DNA of 64,000 nucleotides from Thauera carbonicopians (GTDB lineage Bacteria; Pseudomonadota; Gammaproteobacteria; Burkholderiales; Rhodocyclaceae): positions 1 through 64,000 of the forward strand of contig NZ_JANUXN010000009.1 in the NCBI RefSeq assembly GCF_025699485.1. Direction: 5' to 3'. The notes under the pieces are model-generated. The model ran no database searches. It was not told the DNA's origin and was given only the letters and a program-made list of their open reading frames with translations. The number at the start of each line of letters is the position of its first letter. Positions within the stretch are counted from its first letter, which is position 1. A program made the position numbers and the translations under genes. Below, in pieces: positions 17,739 to 26,051 of the stretch.

Positions 17739-19441
17739 CAGGCGTGCTCCACTTGGGTGGCGAGGCCGTCGAGAGCGACGACGCGGGCCAGTTCGGCCAG
17801 CGAGGTGCTGCCGTCCAGCACCCGGCGTAGGCCGTCGTCGGCGAGGCCGGCATGGCCGCGGCGGCGCAGCAGGGGCCGCAGCACGCCGGGGCGGGCACCG
17901 GCGCCGATCTGCTCGTCGAGCTCTTCGTCGATGTGCAGCAATTCCATGATCGCGATGCGGCCGCGGTAGCCGCGGAACTCGCATTCGGCGCAGCCGGACG
18001 GGGAGAACAGTGCCGGTGGCCGTTCGGCAGGCAGGCCGAGCAGGCGGCATTCGGCCGGCGATGCGGGGGCCTCGATCCGGCAATGCGGGCACAGCCGCCG
18101 CACCAGGCGCTGGGCAATGATGCCCGACAGGTTGCCGGCCAGCAGGTCGGCGCGCAGGCCGATGTCGAGCAGGCGCGGGATGGCACCGAGCGCGGAGTTG
18201 GCGTGCAGCGTGGCGAACACCTGGTGGCCGGTGAGCGCGGCGCGCAGCGCCATCTGTGCGGTATCGGCGTCGCGGATCTCGCCGATCAGCAGGATGTCCG
18301 GATCCTGGCGCAGCAGCGCGCGGACACCGTCGGCGAAACCGAGGCGGCTGGCGTCGCCGATCGGGGTCTGGCGGATCTGGGCGAGCGGGTATTCCACCGG
18401 ATCCTCCAGCGTCATGATGTTGACCGCTTCGGTGTTGAGGTGGTTGAGGATCGAATACAGCGTCGTCGTCTTGCCGCTGCCGGTGGGGCCGGTGACGAGG
18501 ATCAGGCCTTCCGGGCGGGACAGCATGCGGTCGAGCGTGTTGTGCTGAGCGTCGCTGAGCCCGAGCGCATCGAGCGGCACGATGCCTTTTTCGCGGTCGA
18601 GGATGCGCAGCACGATGTTTTCGCCGTGCAGCGTGGGCTGGGTGGCGACGCGGAAGTCGATCGGCCGCCCGGCGACGGCCAGCGAGATGCGGCCGTCCTG
18701 CGGGCAGCGCGATTCGGCGATGTCGAGCCCGGCCATGACCTTGAGGCGTACCGCCAGTTCGGGCCAGAAGGATTTGTGCAGGGCACGGACCTGGCGCAGC
18801 GTGCCGTCGATGCGCAGGCGGATGCGCAGATAGCCGGCTTCGGGTTCGAAATGGAGGTCGGAGGCACGGCTGGCGACGGCCTCGGCCAGCATCGCGTCGA
18901 CCAGGCGGACCACGGCCGGGCCGTCTTCTCGGCTGCCTGCGGGGGCATGGCCGGAGCTGCGCTGCTCGATCTCGCGGACGATGTCGTCGATGGTGACAGC
19001 CTGGCCGTAGTGGCGCTCGATGGCGCGTTCGAGCTGGACGTCGGCGGCGACCCGCAGTTCGAGGCGGGTGCCGGGGCCGAGTTCGGCATGCAGGCGGTCG
19101 AGGGCGACGACATTGCCGGCGTCGGCGATGGCGACGACCAGGGTGCGCTCGGCAGCGCGGTATTCCAGCGGCAGCAGTCTGTGGCGCCTGGCGAGCGCCT
19201 GGGGCACGAGCGACAGTGCGGCGGGGTCGGCCAGGGTGTTGGCGAGATCGACGCTGGGGTGGCCGCAATGGGCGGCGAGGGCATCGCGCAGCGCGGTATC
19301 GCTGACGAAGCCGAGTTCGACCAGTACCTGGCCGAGCGGGCGTTTGCGCTGCTGCTGTTCGTGCAGCGCGATGCGCAACTGGTCGGCGCCGATCAGGCGG
19401 GCGTCGAGCAGGAGCTGGCCGATCGGCAGGGCGGCGTTCAT
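17738..19441 (-). CDS. Pilus/secretion assembly ATPase (GspE/PilB/MshE family)
   Basis: Hexameric motor that powers pilin polymerisation. It is 567 residues. The N-terminal MshEN-like domain (about 1-90) has two 24-residue-style repeats beginning IGQLLLDARLIG and LGQVLVELGFVS. The ATPase core has Walker A GPTGSGKTTTLYSIL, an Asp box, Walker B DILLIGEIRDADTAQMA and the His box GHQVFATLHANSA. A zinc site is indicated by CPHC and CAEC. The arginine that precedes the first LG in c-di-GMP-binding MshEN domains appears replaced by proline. The start overlaps the secretin stop (ATGA). Confidence 0.9.
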   Translation of the reverse strand: MNAALPIGQLLLDARLIGADQLRIALHEQQQRKRPLGQVLVELGFVSDTALRDALAAHCGHPSVDLANTLADPAALSLVPQALARRHRLLPLEYRAAERTLVVAIADAGNVVALDRLHAELGPGTRLELRVAADVQLERAIERHYGQAVTIDDIVREIEQRSSGHAPAGSREDGPAVVRLVDAMLAEAVASRASDLHFEPEAGYLRIRLRIDGTLRQVRALHKSFWPELAVRLKVMAGLDIAESRCPQDGRISLAVAGRPIDFRVATQPTLHGENIVLRILDREKGIVPLDALGLSDAQHNTLDRMLSRPEGLILVTGPTGSGKTTTLYSILNHLNTEAVNIMTLEDPVEYPLAQIRQTPIGDASRLGFADGVRALLRQDPDILLIGEIRDADTAQMALRAALTGHQVFATLHANSALGAIPRLLDIGLRADLLAGNLSGIIAQRLVRRLCPHCRIEAPASPAECRLLGLPAERPPALFSPSGCAECEFRGYRGRIAIMELLHIDEELDEQIGAGARPGVLRPLLRRRGHAGLADDGLRRVLDGSTSLAELARVVALDGLATQVEHA

Positions 19442-21132
19442 GGGCGGAGCTCCGTTTCGCTGGCGTCGTGGCTCGGCACCAGCAGCGGGCGCATCGGCAT
19501 CGACGGGAAGTTGCGCCGGCCGGGCGAAGGCCGGGAGACGAGGAAGTCCGGTCCGGGAAGCTGGTCGGCATAGCCGGCGTAGTTGCCGCGGGTGCTCGGG
19601 TCGTCGATCAGCAGCGGCCGCAGGAAGATCAGCAACTCGGTGCGGCGCACGGTATTGTCGCGGCGGGTGAACAGCTCGCCCAGCACCGGGATGTCGCCCA
19701 GTAGCGGAATGCGGCCGGTGTCGTGGTCCACGCGGTCTTCCATCAGGCCGCCGAGCACGGCGATCTCGCCGCTGCGCAGGCGCAGCATCGATTCGATCTC
19801 GCGGGTGCGGATCTGCGGCACGCGGTTGGGGATGTCGCGCAGCGAAGGATTGGGGTCGTCGCGGAAACCGGAAATCCCGGAGACGGTCGGCCGCACGTTC
19901 AGCGTGATCTCGCCGCTGGCACTGATCTGCGGCGTCACCGACATCACCATGCCGACCGAGACCGACTGGGGCGTCGTCGTCGCGGTGACCTTCTCGCGCT
20001 CGCTGTCGCCGTATTCGGTGGTGGTGGCATCGACGAGGAAGTAAACGTATTCCTCGACCACCTTGAGCATCGCGGTTTGATTGTTGAGCACCGACAGGCG
20101 TGGGCTCGAGAGCACCTTGACGGTACCGAAGGTTTCCAGCAGCTCGAGCCTGAAATCGGTGTCGGCCGAAGCGTAGCTCAGGGTCGGCGCGCCGCTGCCG
20201 GCGCTGCTGCGCGGGCTGATGTTCCAGCCGGGCAGGCCGAGGCGGCTCCAGTCGATGCCCTGGACGTAGCCATCGGCCAGCGTGACCTCGACGATGGTGG
20301 CTTCGATCATGACCTGCCGGCGGGCGGCGCGCTGGACCTGATCGATGAAGGCGGCGAGCTGTTCGTGCTGGCGGGCCGTGGCCCGCACCATGACGATGCC
20401 GCTCTCCCTGTTGACCATGATGTCGCCGTCGCGGCAGTCGTCGCCCTTGCCGGCGCAGCGGGACGGGCCTGTTGCGCCGTCGTCGAGGATGGCGCGGATG
20501 TTGGCCTGGATCGACTGCCAGAAATCGTTGCTCGAACGGGTTTCGATCTGGGTCACGGAGGTGTTGCCGGCGGCGTCGCCATGATTGCCTGCGCTGCTGG
20601 AACTGGTGGAGATCTGCGTGCTGGTGGCGACGGTGCCGCGCATGCTGCGGCTCAGGTTGACGTAATCGAGCGTGTAGCTGCGCAGGAACGGCGTATCCGG
20701 CCGCACGCTGAGATGGCTGCCGGCGATCTCGTAGCGGATCGGTGCCTGGCGGGCGATGCGGGCGAGGATCTCGCCGAGCGGCTGGTCGATGGCGTTGAGG
20801 GTGACGCGGCCGTCGATGCCGCCGTACAGGTCGAGGTCGAGCCGGGCGTCGCGGCCGATCGCCAGCAGCAACTGGTGGACGGGGATGTCGTGTACCGAGA
20901 TCGAATAGGTTTTTTCGCGCCTGGCCGGCACAGCCGGTGCCGGCGCTTCGGTAGATGCGGGGAGAGGAGGCTCGGTAACTGCGGGCGGCGGGTCCGCGCT
21001 CACCGCCGGCGGCTGCGGGGCGGAGAGGTGGCCGGCCGGCGCCCGGTGAACGCCGAGTTGCGTGCATGCGCCCAGCAGCACGACGAATGCAAATGACATT
21101 GGCGAGAGGGCGATGGAGGCTCGGCGGCTCAT
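19438..21132 (-). CDS. Pilus secretin, MshL-like lipoprotein
   Basis: Outer-membrane secretin through which the pilus or pseudopilus passes. It is 564 residues. The N-terminus has a lipobox (VVLLGACTQ), then a proline-rich linker, an STN/N0-type domain (HDIPVHQLLLAIGRDARLDL), an NDFWQSIQANIRAIL segment typical of MshL, and the C-terminal secretin domain with SSPRLSVLNNQTAMLKV and RSGEIAVLGGLMEDR. It is the first gene of the nine-gene minus-strand locus. The AGGAG at about 21170 is too far from the ATG to serve it, so translation initiation looks weak or atypical. Confidence 0.85.
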   Translation of the reverse strand: MSRRASIALSPMSFAFVVLLGACTQLGVHRAPAGHLSAPQPPAVSADPPPAVTEPPLPASTEAPAPAVPARREKTYSISVHDIPVHQLLLAIGRDARLDLDLYGGIDGRVTLNAIDQPLGEILARIARQAPIRYEIAGSHLSVRPDTPFLRSYTLDYVNLSRSMRGTVATSTQISTSSSSAGNHGDAAGNTSVTQIETRSSNDFWQSIQANIRAILDDGATGPSRCAGKGDDCRDGDIMVNRESGIVMVRATARQHEQLAAFIDQVQRAARRQVMIEATIVEVTLADGYVQGIDWSRLGLPGWNISPRSSAGSGAPTLSYASADTDFRLELLETFGTVKVLSSPRLSVLNNQTAMLKVVEEYVYFLVDATTTEYGDSEREKVTATTTPQSVSVGMVMSVTPQISASGEITLNVRPTVSGISGFRDDPNPSLRDIPNRVPQIRTREIESMLRLRSGEIAVLGGLMEDRVDHDTGRIPLLGDIPVLGELFTRRDNTVRRTELLIFLRPLLIDDPSTRGNYAGYADQLPGPDFLVSRPSPGRRNFPSMPMRPLLVPSHDASETELRP

Positions 21133-21152
21133 GCACTCATGCTAGATGAATT

Positions 21153-21181
21153 TATGACATAAGAAAATACTCCTATGACAT
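21153..21181. promoter_or_regulatory. Direct repeat TATGACAT between the pilus locus and mlaF
   Basis: Two exact copies of TATGACAT (21153-21160 and 21174-21181) are spaced 21 bp start to start, two helical turns, in the AT-rich island that must carry the promoter of the minus-strand pilus locus. Candidate regulator binding site. Confidence 0.35.
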
Positions 21182-21278
21182 TTTTCGATGCCGCCGCGGG
21201 GGCGCGATCGCGGGCCCAGCATGGGGTAACGGACTGTTGCATTGCGACAAATTGCCGGGAAGCGGTGCCCGCCTCTGC

Positions 21279-21284
21279 TAGAAT
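21279..21284 (+). promoter_or_regulatory. Candidate -10 element of the mla operon
   Basis: TAGAAT followed by a G-rich start region. It predicts transcription from about 21291, just ahead of the chosen GTG of mlaF, and argues against the in-frame ATG at 21283 that overlaps it. Confidence 0.45.
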
Positions 21285-21315
21285 GCGCGGTTCTCGAACA
21301 AAAGAATCTGCTTTC

Positions 21316-22137
21316 GTGGCCCCTGCAGCCGAGCGCGATGCGCCTCTCGTTTCCCTTCGCGACGTCCGTTTCGCCTATGGCGAGCGGTCGGTGCTGCGCG
21401 GCATCGACCTGGAGGTGCATCGCGGCCAGGTGGTGGCGATCATGGGCGGCAGCGGTTGCGGCAAGACCACCTTGCTGAGGCTGATCGGCGGCCAGTTGAA
21501 GGCGAATGCGGGGGCGGTGGAAGTCGCCGGCCATGAAGTCGGCAAGCTCGGCGGAGCCGAGCTCTATGCGATGCGCCGGCGCATGGGCATGCTGTTCCAG
21601 TTCGGCGCGCTGTTCACCGACATGAGCGTGTTCGACAACGTCGCCTTTCCGTTGCGCGAGCACACCGACCTGCCGCCAGGCATGATTCGCGACCTGGTGC
21701 TGATGAAGCTGCAGGCGGTGGGGCTGCGTGGTGCGGCCTCGCTGCGGCCGGGCGAGCTGTCGGGCGGCATGGCGCGGCGGGTGGCGCTGGCGCGCGCGGT
21801 GGCGCTCGACCCGATGCTGATCCTCTACGACGAGCCTTTCGCCGGGCTGGACCCGATCTCGCTCGGCATCATCGGCCAGTTGATCCGGCGCCTGAACGAT
21901 GCGCTCGGCGCCAGTTCGGTGATGGTCACGCACGACGTGCATGAATCGCTGGAGATCGTGGACTACATCTACTTCGTGTCGGAAGGGCGCATCGTCGCGC
22001 AAGGCACGCCGGACGAGATCCGCGCCTCGACCGACCCCTTCGTCCACCAGTTCGTCAATGCCGAGGCCGACGGCCCGGTGCCCTTCCATTATCCGGCGCC
22101 GCCGATCGACAGCCTGCTGGGCGGGAGGAGCGCATGA
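21316..22137 (+). CDS. mlaF: Phospholipid ABC transporter ATP-binding protein MlaF
   Basis: Cytoplasmic ATPase of the MlaFEDB complex that moves phospholipids between the two envelope membranes and keeps the outer leaflet asymmetric. It is 273 residues from GTG. Walker A is MGGSGCGKTTLL, the signature LSGGMARRVALARA and Walker B LILYDEPFAGLD. A C-terminal tail after about residue 240 is typical of MlaF. The GTG was chosen because an upstream ATG overlaps the likely -10 box. It overlaps mlaE by four bases. Confidence 0.92.
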   Translation: MAPAAERDAPLVSLRDVRFAYGERSVLRGIDLEVHRGQVVAIMGGSGCGKTTLLRLIGGQLKANAGAVEVAGHEVGKLGGAELYAMRRRMGMLFQFGALFTDMSVFDNVAFPLREHTDLPPGMIRDLVLMKLQAVGLRGAASLRPGELSGGMARRVALARAVALDPMLILYDEPFAGLDPISLGIIGQLIRRLNDALGASSVMVTHDVHESLEIVDYIYFVSEGRIVAQGTPDEIRASTDPFVHQFVNAEADGPVPFHYPAPPIDSLLGGRSA

Positions 22138-22934
22138 ACGGCCTGTTCGCCGGCCTCGTCGCCGGGCTGCGCCACGTCGGCAAGCTGACGATAGACGGCA
22201 TCTGGCGCCTGGGTTTCGCCACCCGCTTCATGTTCGCGGTGCTGCTGGCCTCGGGGCAGTCGCTGACCCGCATCCATCTGACGATCCGCGAACTGTATTT
22301 CAGCGGCGTGCTGTCGCTGCTGATCATCACCGTGTCCGGTCTGTTCGTCGGTCTGGTGCTCGGCCTGCAGGGTTACGACATCCTGCAGCGCTACGGCTCG
22401 GCCGATGCGGTGGGGGTGATGGTGGCGCTGTCGCTGCTGCGCGAGTTGGGGCCGGTGATCGCGGCACTGCTGTTCGCCAGCCGCGCGGGTTCGGCGATCA
22501 CCGCCGAGATCGGCCTGATGAAGACCACCGAGCAGTTGAAGGCGATGGACATGATGGCGGTGAACCCGATCGCGCGCGTGGTGGCGCCGCGCTTCTGGGG
22601 CGGCGTGTTGTCGATGCCGCTGCTGGCTGCGCTGTTCTCGGCGATGGGCGTGTTCGGCGGCTGGCTGATCACCGTCGTCGTCATCGGCGTCGATGACGGC
22701 GCGTTCTGGTCGCAGATGCAGGCGGCGGTCGAGTTCGACCACGACGTGCTGAACGGGGTCATCAAATCCTTTGTCTTCGGTACCGTGGTGTCGCTGATCG
22801 CCGTGTTCGAGGGTTACGATTGCGAGCCCACCGCCGAAGGCGTGTCGCGCGCGATCACCCGTACCGTCGTGACGTCGGCGCTGGCGATCCTGGCGCTCGA
22901 TTTCGTGCTTACCTCTTTCATGTTCCGGGGTTGA
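22134..22934 (+). CDS. mlaE: Phospholipid ABC transporter permease MlaE
   Basis: Inner-membrane permease of the Mla transporter, 266 residues with an N-terminal interfacial helix and about five transmembrane helices. Family landmarks are ALLFASRAGSAITAEIGLMKTTEQ and MAVNPIARVVAPRFWGG, followed by the EGYDCEPTAEGVSRA loop near the C-terminus. It overlaps mlaF and mlaD by four and one bases, so the complex subunits are likely translated together. Confidence 0.94.
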   Translation: MNGLFAGLVAGLRHVGKLTIDGIWRLGFATRFMFAVLLASGQSLTRIHLTIRELYFSGVLSLLIITVSGLFVGLVLGLQGYDILQRYGSADAVGVMVALSLLRELGPVIAALLFASRAGSAITAEIGLMKTTEQLKAMDMMAVNPIARVVAPRFWGGVLSMPLLAALFSAMGVFGGWLITVVVIGVDDGAFWSQMQAAVEFDHDVLNGVIKSFVFGTVVSLIAVFEGYDCEPTAEGVSRAITRTVVTSALAILALDFVLTSFMFRG

Positions 22935-23413
22935 TGATGAGTCGCACCGCACTCGACCTGTGGGTCGGCATTTTCGTTGCCATCGGCTTCGCCGCGCTGG
23001 TCTTCCTGGCGATGAAAGTCGGCAATTTTTCCGGCATCAACGGTAGCGAGAGTTACCGTGTGGAGGCCGCCTTCGACAACATCGGCGGGCTGAAGGTACG
23101 CGCACCGGTCAAGAGCGCCGGCGTGCTGGTCGGCCGCGTGCAGGGCATCCGCTTCGACACCGACAGCTATCGCGCGGTCGTGCAGCTGGATATCGACAGG
23201 CGCTTCGAGTTTCCCGCCGACACTTCGGCGTCGATCCTGACTTCCGGCCTGCTCGGCGAGCAGTACGTCGGCCTCGAGGCGGGCGCCGACGTCGAGCCGC
23301 TGAAGGAGGGCGATCGCCTGATGATCACGCAATCCGCCGTGGTGCTGGAGAAGCTGATCGGCCAGTTCCTGTTCGACAAGGCCGCCGAGCCGGCCGCGCC
23401 GGCGGCGCAGTGA
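22934..23413 (+). CDS. mlaD: Phospholipid ABC transporter substrate-binding protein MlaD
   Basis: MCE-domain protein anchored in the inner membrane and forming the periplasmic hexameric ring of the Mla transporter. It is 159 residues. The N-terminal anchor (about residues 9-27, LWVGIFVAIGFAALVFLAM) is followed by one MCE domain with FDNIGGLKVRAPVKSAGVLVGRV and ILTSGLLGEQYVGLEAG, then a hydrophobic pore helix near the C-terminus. Two tandem ATG codons are available. The first overlaps the mlaE stop. Confidence 0.93.
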   Translation: MMSRTALDLWVGIFVAIGFAALVFLAMKVGNFSGINGSESYRVEAAFDNIGGLKVRAPVKSAGVLVGRVQGIRFDTDSYRAVVQLDIDRRFEFPADTSASILTSGLLGEQYVGLEAGADVEPLKEGDRLMITQSAVVLEKLIGQFLFDKAAEPAAPAAQ

Positions 23414-23446
23414 AGAACGTAGTGGACATCGCTGGAGAACAATGAC

Positions 23447-24178
23447 ATGAACGCCAGAATCCCCAACTTCCCTGCCACGCTGCGCCGGCCGCTGGCGGTC
23501 GCCACCCTGTCGGCGCTGCTGCTCGGGGGCTGTGCCACGGCCGGCAACCCCGATCCGCTCGAAGGCTACAACCGGGCGATGTTCAGCTTCAACGAGCAGG
23601 TCGACAAGGCGGTCGTCAAGCCGGTGGCGCAGGCCTACGAGTTCGTGCTGCCGGACGTTGCCCGGACCGGTTTCGGCAACTTCATCGCCAATCTCGAAGA
23701 TCCTTGGATCGCGATCAACAACCTGCTGCAGGGCAAGCCGGCCGACGCCTTGTCCGACCTGATGCGCTTCGCCTTCAACTCGACGTTCGGCCTGCTCGGC
23801 CTGATCGACATCGCCACGCCGATGGGGCTGCCCAAGCATGACGAGGACCTGGGCCAGACGCTCGGGAGCTGGGGCGTGGGCGAAGGCGCCTACATCGTGC
23901 TGCCGTTCTTCGGGCCGCGCACCGTGCGCGATACCGCTGCGCTGCCGGCCGATTACCTGGGCCAGAATCCGTGGCAGATCGACCACGTTCCGACGCGCAA
24001 CAGTTACACCGCATTGCGCTTCACGCACATCCGCTCGACCTTCCTCGGCACCGAGAAGACGGTGGATGAGGCGACGACCGACAAATACGCCTACATCCGC
24101 GATTTCTACCTTGAACAACGCCGTTACAAGGTTTCGGATGGAAACGTGATGCGCGAGTACGAAGATTTCGAGGATTGA
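23447..24178 (+). CDS. mlaA: Outer-membrane lipoprotein MlaA (VacJ)
   Basis: Lipoprotein that forms a ring in the outer membrane and extracts mislocalised phospholipids from the outer leaflet. It is 243 residues. Its lipobox is LLLGGC, with the mature protein starting at a Cys near residue 29. VacJ motifs include DPLEGYNRAMFSFNE, NLEDPWIAINNLLQGK and EDLGQTLGSWGVGEGAYIVL. GGAGAACA precedes the ATG. Its place between mlaD and mlaC puts all Mla components in one operon, unlike E. coli where it is unlinked. Confidence 0.94.
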   Translation: MNARIPNFPATLRRPLAVATLSALLLGGCATAGNPDPLEGYNRAMFSFNEQVDKAVVKPVAQAYEFVLPDVARTGFGNFIANLEDPWIAINNLLQGKPADALSDLMRFAFNSTFGLLGLIDIATPMGLPKHDEDLGQTLGSWGVGEGAYIVLPFFGPRTVRDTAALPADYLGQNPWQIDHVPTRNSYTALRFTHIRSTFLGTEKTVDEATTDKYAYIRDFYLEQRRYKVSDGNVMREYEDFED

Positions 24179-24232
24179 ACGAGCGTGACGGTGATCGTCC
24201 CGCCAGTGTGCAACCCCATACGGAAACGCGAC

Positions 24233-24868
24233 ATGAACTTCTTCAACAAGCTACTCACCCTGTTCTGCCTTCTCGCCGCCGGGCTGATGCCGGTGGCCCA
24301 GGCTGCGGCCCAGCAGGGTCCGGACGTGCTGGTGCGCGACGTGACCAACGAAGTACTGGAGATCGTGCGTACCGACAAGGCGATCCAGGCCGGCGATCCG
24401 CAGCGGATCATGGCGCTGGTGGATGCCAAGGTGCTGCCGCACTTCGATTTCCGCCGCATGACCATGCTGGCGGTCGGCCCCGACTGGCGCAGTGCGTCGG
24501 CCGAGCAGCAGACGCGCCTGACCGATGCCTTCCGCACCCTGCTGGTGCGCACGTATTCCAATGCGCTGACGCAGTATCGCGACCAGACGATCGACTTCAA
24601 GCCGACCCGCTTCGGCGAAGCCGACAAGCGCGTGCAGGTCCGCACCGAAGTGCGCCAGACCGGCGCCCAGCCGATCGGCATCGACTACATGCTGGAAAAA
24701 TCCGACGCGGGCTGGAAAGTGTTCGACGTCATCGTCGCCGGTGTCAGCCTGGTCACGAACTACCGCAGCAGCTTCGCCCAGGACGTGCGCAGCGGCGGGA
24801 TCGACGGCCTGATCAAGTCGCTCGAAGCTAAGAATCGCGCACTCGAAGTGGAGCAGCAGCGTTCATGA
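24233..24868 (+). CDS. mlaC: Phospholipid-binding periplasmic protein MlaC
   Basis: Soluble periplasmic carrier shuttling phospholipid between MlaA and MlaD. It is 211 residues with a cleavable signal peptide (hydrophobic core LLTLFCLLAAGLMPVAQA, then AAAQQG). Family features: ALVDAKVLPHFDFRRMTMLAVG, LVRTYSNALTQYRDQ and WKVFDVIVAGVSLVTNYRSSF. The internal ATG was chosen because it starts directly at the signal peptide. An upstream in-frame start adds an unlikely proline-rich prefix. Confidence 0.93.
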   Translation: MNFFNKLLTLFCLLAAGLMPVAQAAAQQGPDVLVRDVTNEVLEIVRTDKAIQAGDPQRIMALVDAKVLPHFDFRRMTMLAVGPDWRSASAEQQTRLTDAFRTLLVRTYSNALTQYRDQTIDFKPTRFGEADKRVQVRTEVRQTGAQPIGIDYMLEKSDAGWKVFDVIVAGVSLVTNYRSSFAQDVRSGGIDGLIKSLEAKNRALEVEQQRS

Positions 24869-25158
24869 GCGATGCAGGTGCGGTGGCGGTGTTCGCGCCG
24901 CAGGGGCCGTTGACGATGCACAGCGCCGCGCCGGTGCTGGAAGAGGGGCGGCGGCTGGCCAAGGCCGGTTCCCTGGTGGTCGACATGGCGGCGGTGCCGA
25001 CGGCCGATTCGGCGGCGCTGGCGCTGGTCCTCGACTGGCTGCGCACCGCGCGCGAGGCAGGCCACGACATCGTGTTGCGCAGCCTGCCGCCGGGGCTCGC
25101 CAGCCTTGCCGCGCTCTACGACATCGACGCCTTGCTGCCGCTGGAGCGCGGTGAATGA
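24865..25158 (+). CDS. mlaB: STAS-domain protein MlaB
   Basis: Small cytoplasmic STAS protein that binds MlaF and is needed for transporter assembly. It is 97 residues. It has the STAS fold pattern with SLVVDMAAVPTADSAALALVLDWL, where the helix-start threonine/serine region contacts the ATPase. ATGA overlap at both ends (mlaC and the following ABC gene) places it inside the operon. Confidence 0.85.
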   Translation: MSDAGAVAVFAPQGPLTMHSAAPVLEEGRRLAKAGSLVVDMAAVPTADSAALALVLDWLRTAREAGHDIVLRSLPPGLASLAALYDIDALLPLERGE

Positions 25159-26051
25159 CGGTGCCGGCCATCAGGGTCAGCGCCGTCACCAAGCAGTACG
25201 GAACGCTGAAGGCGCTGGGCGGCGTCGATCTCGAAATCGGCCAGGGCGAATTCTTCGGCCTGCTCGGGCCGAACGGCGCCGGCAAGACCACGCTGATCTC
25301 GGCGCTGGCCGGGCTGGTACGGCCCGACGGCGGTTCGCTCGAGATCATGGGCCACGACGTCGTGCGCGACTACCGCAATGCGCGGCGCAATCTCGGCGTG
25401 GTGCCGCAGGAACTGGTGTTCGATCCCTTCTTCTCGGTGCGCGAGCTGCTGCGCATCCAGTCGGGCTATTTCGGCATCCGCGGCAATGACGACTGGATCG
25501 ACGAGATCCTCGCCAGCCTGGACCTGACGCACAAGGCCGATGACAACATGCGCATGCTGTCCGGCGGCATGAAGCGGCGCGTGCTGGTGGCACAGGCGCT
25601 GGTGCACCGGCCGCCGGTGATCGTGCTCGACGAGCCCACCGCCGGCGTCGACGTCGAGCTGCGCCAGGGCCTGTGGCAGTTCGTGCGCAAGCTCAACCGC
25701 GACGGCCACACCATCGTGCTGACCACGCATTATCTCGAAGAGGCGGAAACGCTCTGCGGCCGCATCGCGATGCTCAAGGCCGGCAAGGTCGTCGCCCTCG
25801 ACACCACCGAGAACCTGCTGCACCGCTTCGCCACCCATAGCCTGCGCGTCAGCGTGGACAGGGCCGAGGCGGCCGTCGCACTCGGCGGGGTGGCGGTCGA
25901 GGACGGCTGGGTGGAGTTCGCCTTCGAGGGCTACGACAAGCTCGAGACGCTGCTGGCGCGTCTGCGCGAGGCCGGTGCCGGGCTGCGCGAGATCCAGCTG
26001 GGAGAGCCGGATCTCGAAAGAGTCTTCGTGGAGGTCATGCATCGTGCCTGA
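25155..26051 (+). CDS. ABC transporter ATP-binding protein (YadG-like)
   Basis: ATPase of an ABC-2 type exporter, 298 residues. Walker A is GPNGAGKTTLISAL, the Q-loop is VVPQELVFDP, the signature MLSGGMKRRVLVAQAL, Walker B VIVLDEPTAGVDVE and the switch TTHYLEEAE. A C-terminal accessory domain (about 215-298) ends LEEPDLERVF-like. Paired with the next gene, it resembles E. coli YadGH, whose substrate is not established. It lies between mlaB and ibaG/murA in one coding run, suggesting an envelope role (inference). Confidence 0.88.
   Translation: MTVPAIRVSAVTKQYGTLKALGGVDLEIGQGEFFGLLGPNGAGKTTLISALAGLVRPDGGSLEIMGHDVVRDYRNARRNLGVVPQELVFDPFFSVRELLRIQSGYFGIRGNDDWIDEILASLDLTHKADDNMRMLSGGMKRRVLVAQALVHRPPVIVLDEPTAGVDVELRQGLWQFVRKLNRDGHTIVLTTHYLEEAETLCGRIAMLKAGKVVALDTTENLLHRFATHSLRVSVDRAEAAVALGGVAVEDGWVEFAFEGYDKLETLLARLREAGAGLREIQLGEPDLERVFVEVMHRA

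Noticed and set aside
16536-21136. Very long merged frames running upstream of the true GspF- and GspE-type starts
   Set aside because: The Arg/Pro-rich N-terminal extensions are neighbours read in the wrong frame; real starts are the ATGs overlapping the preceding stops.
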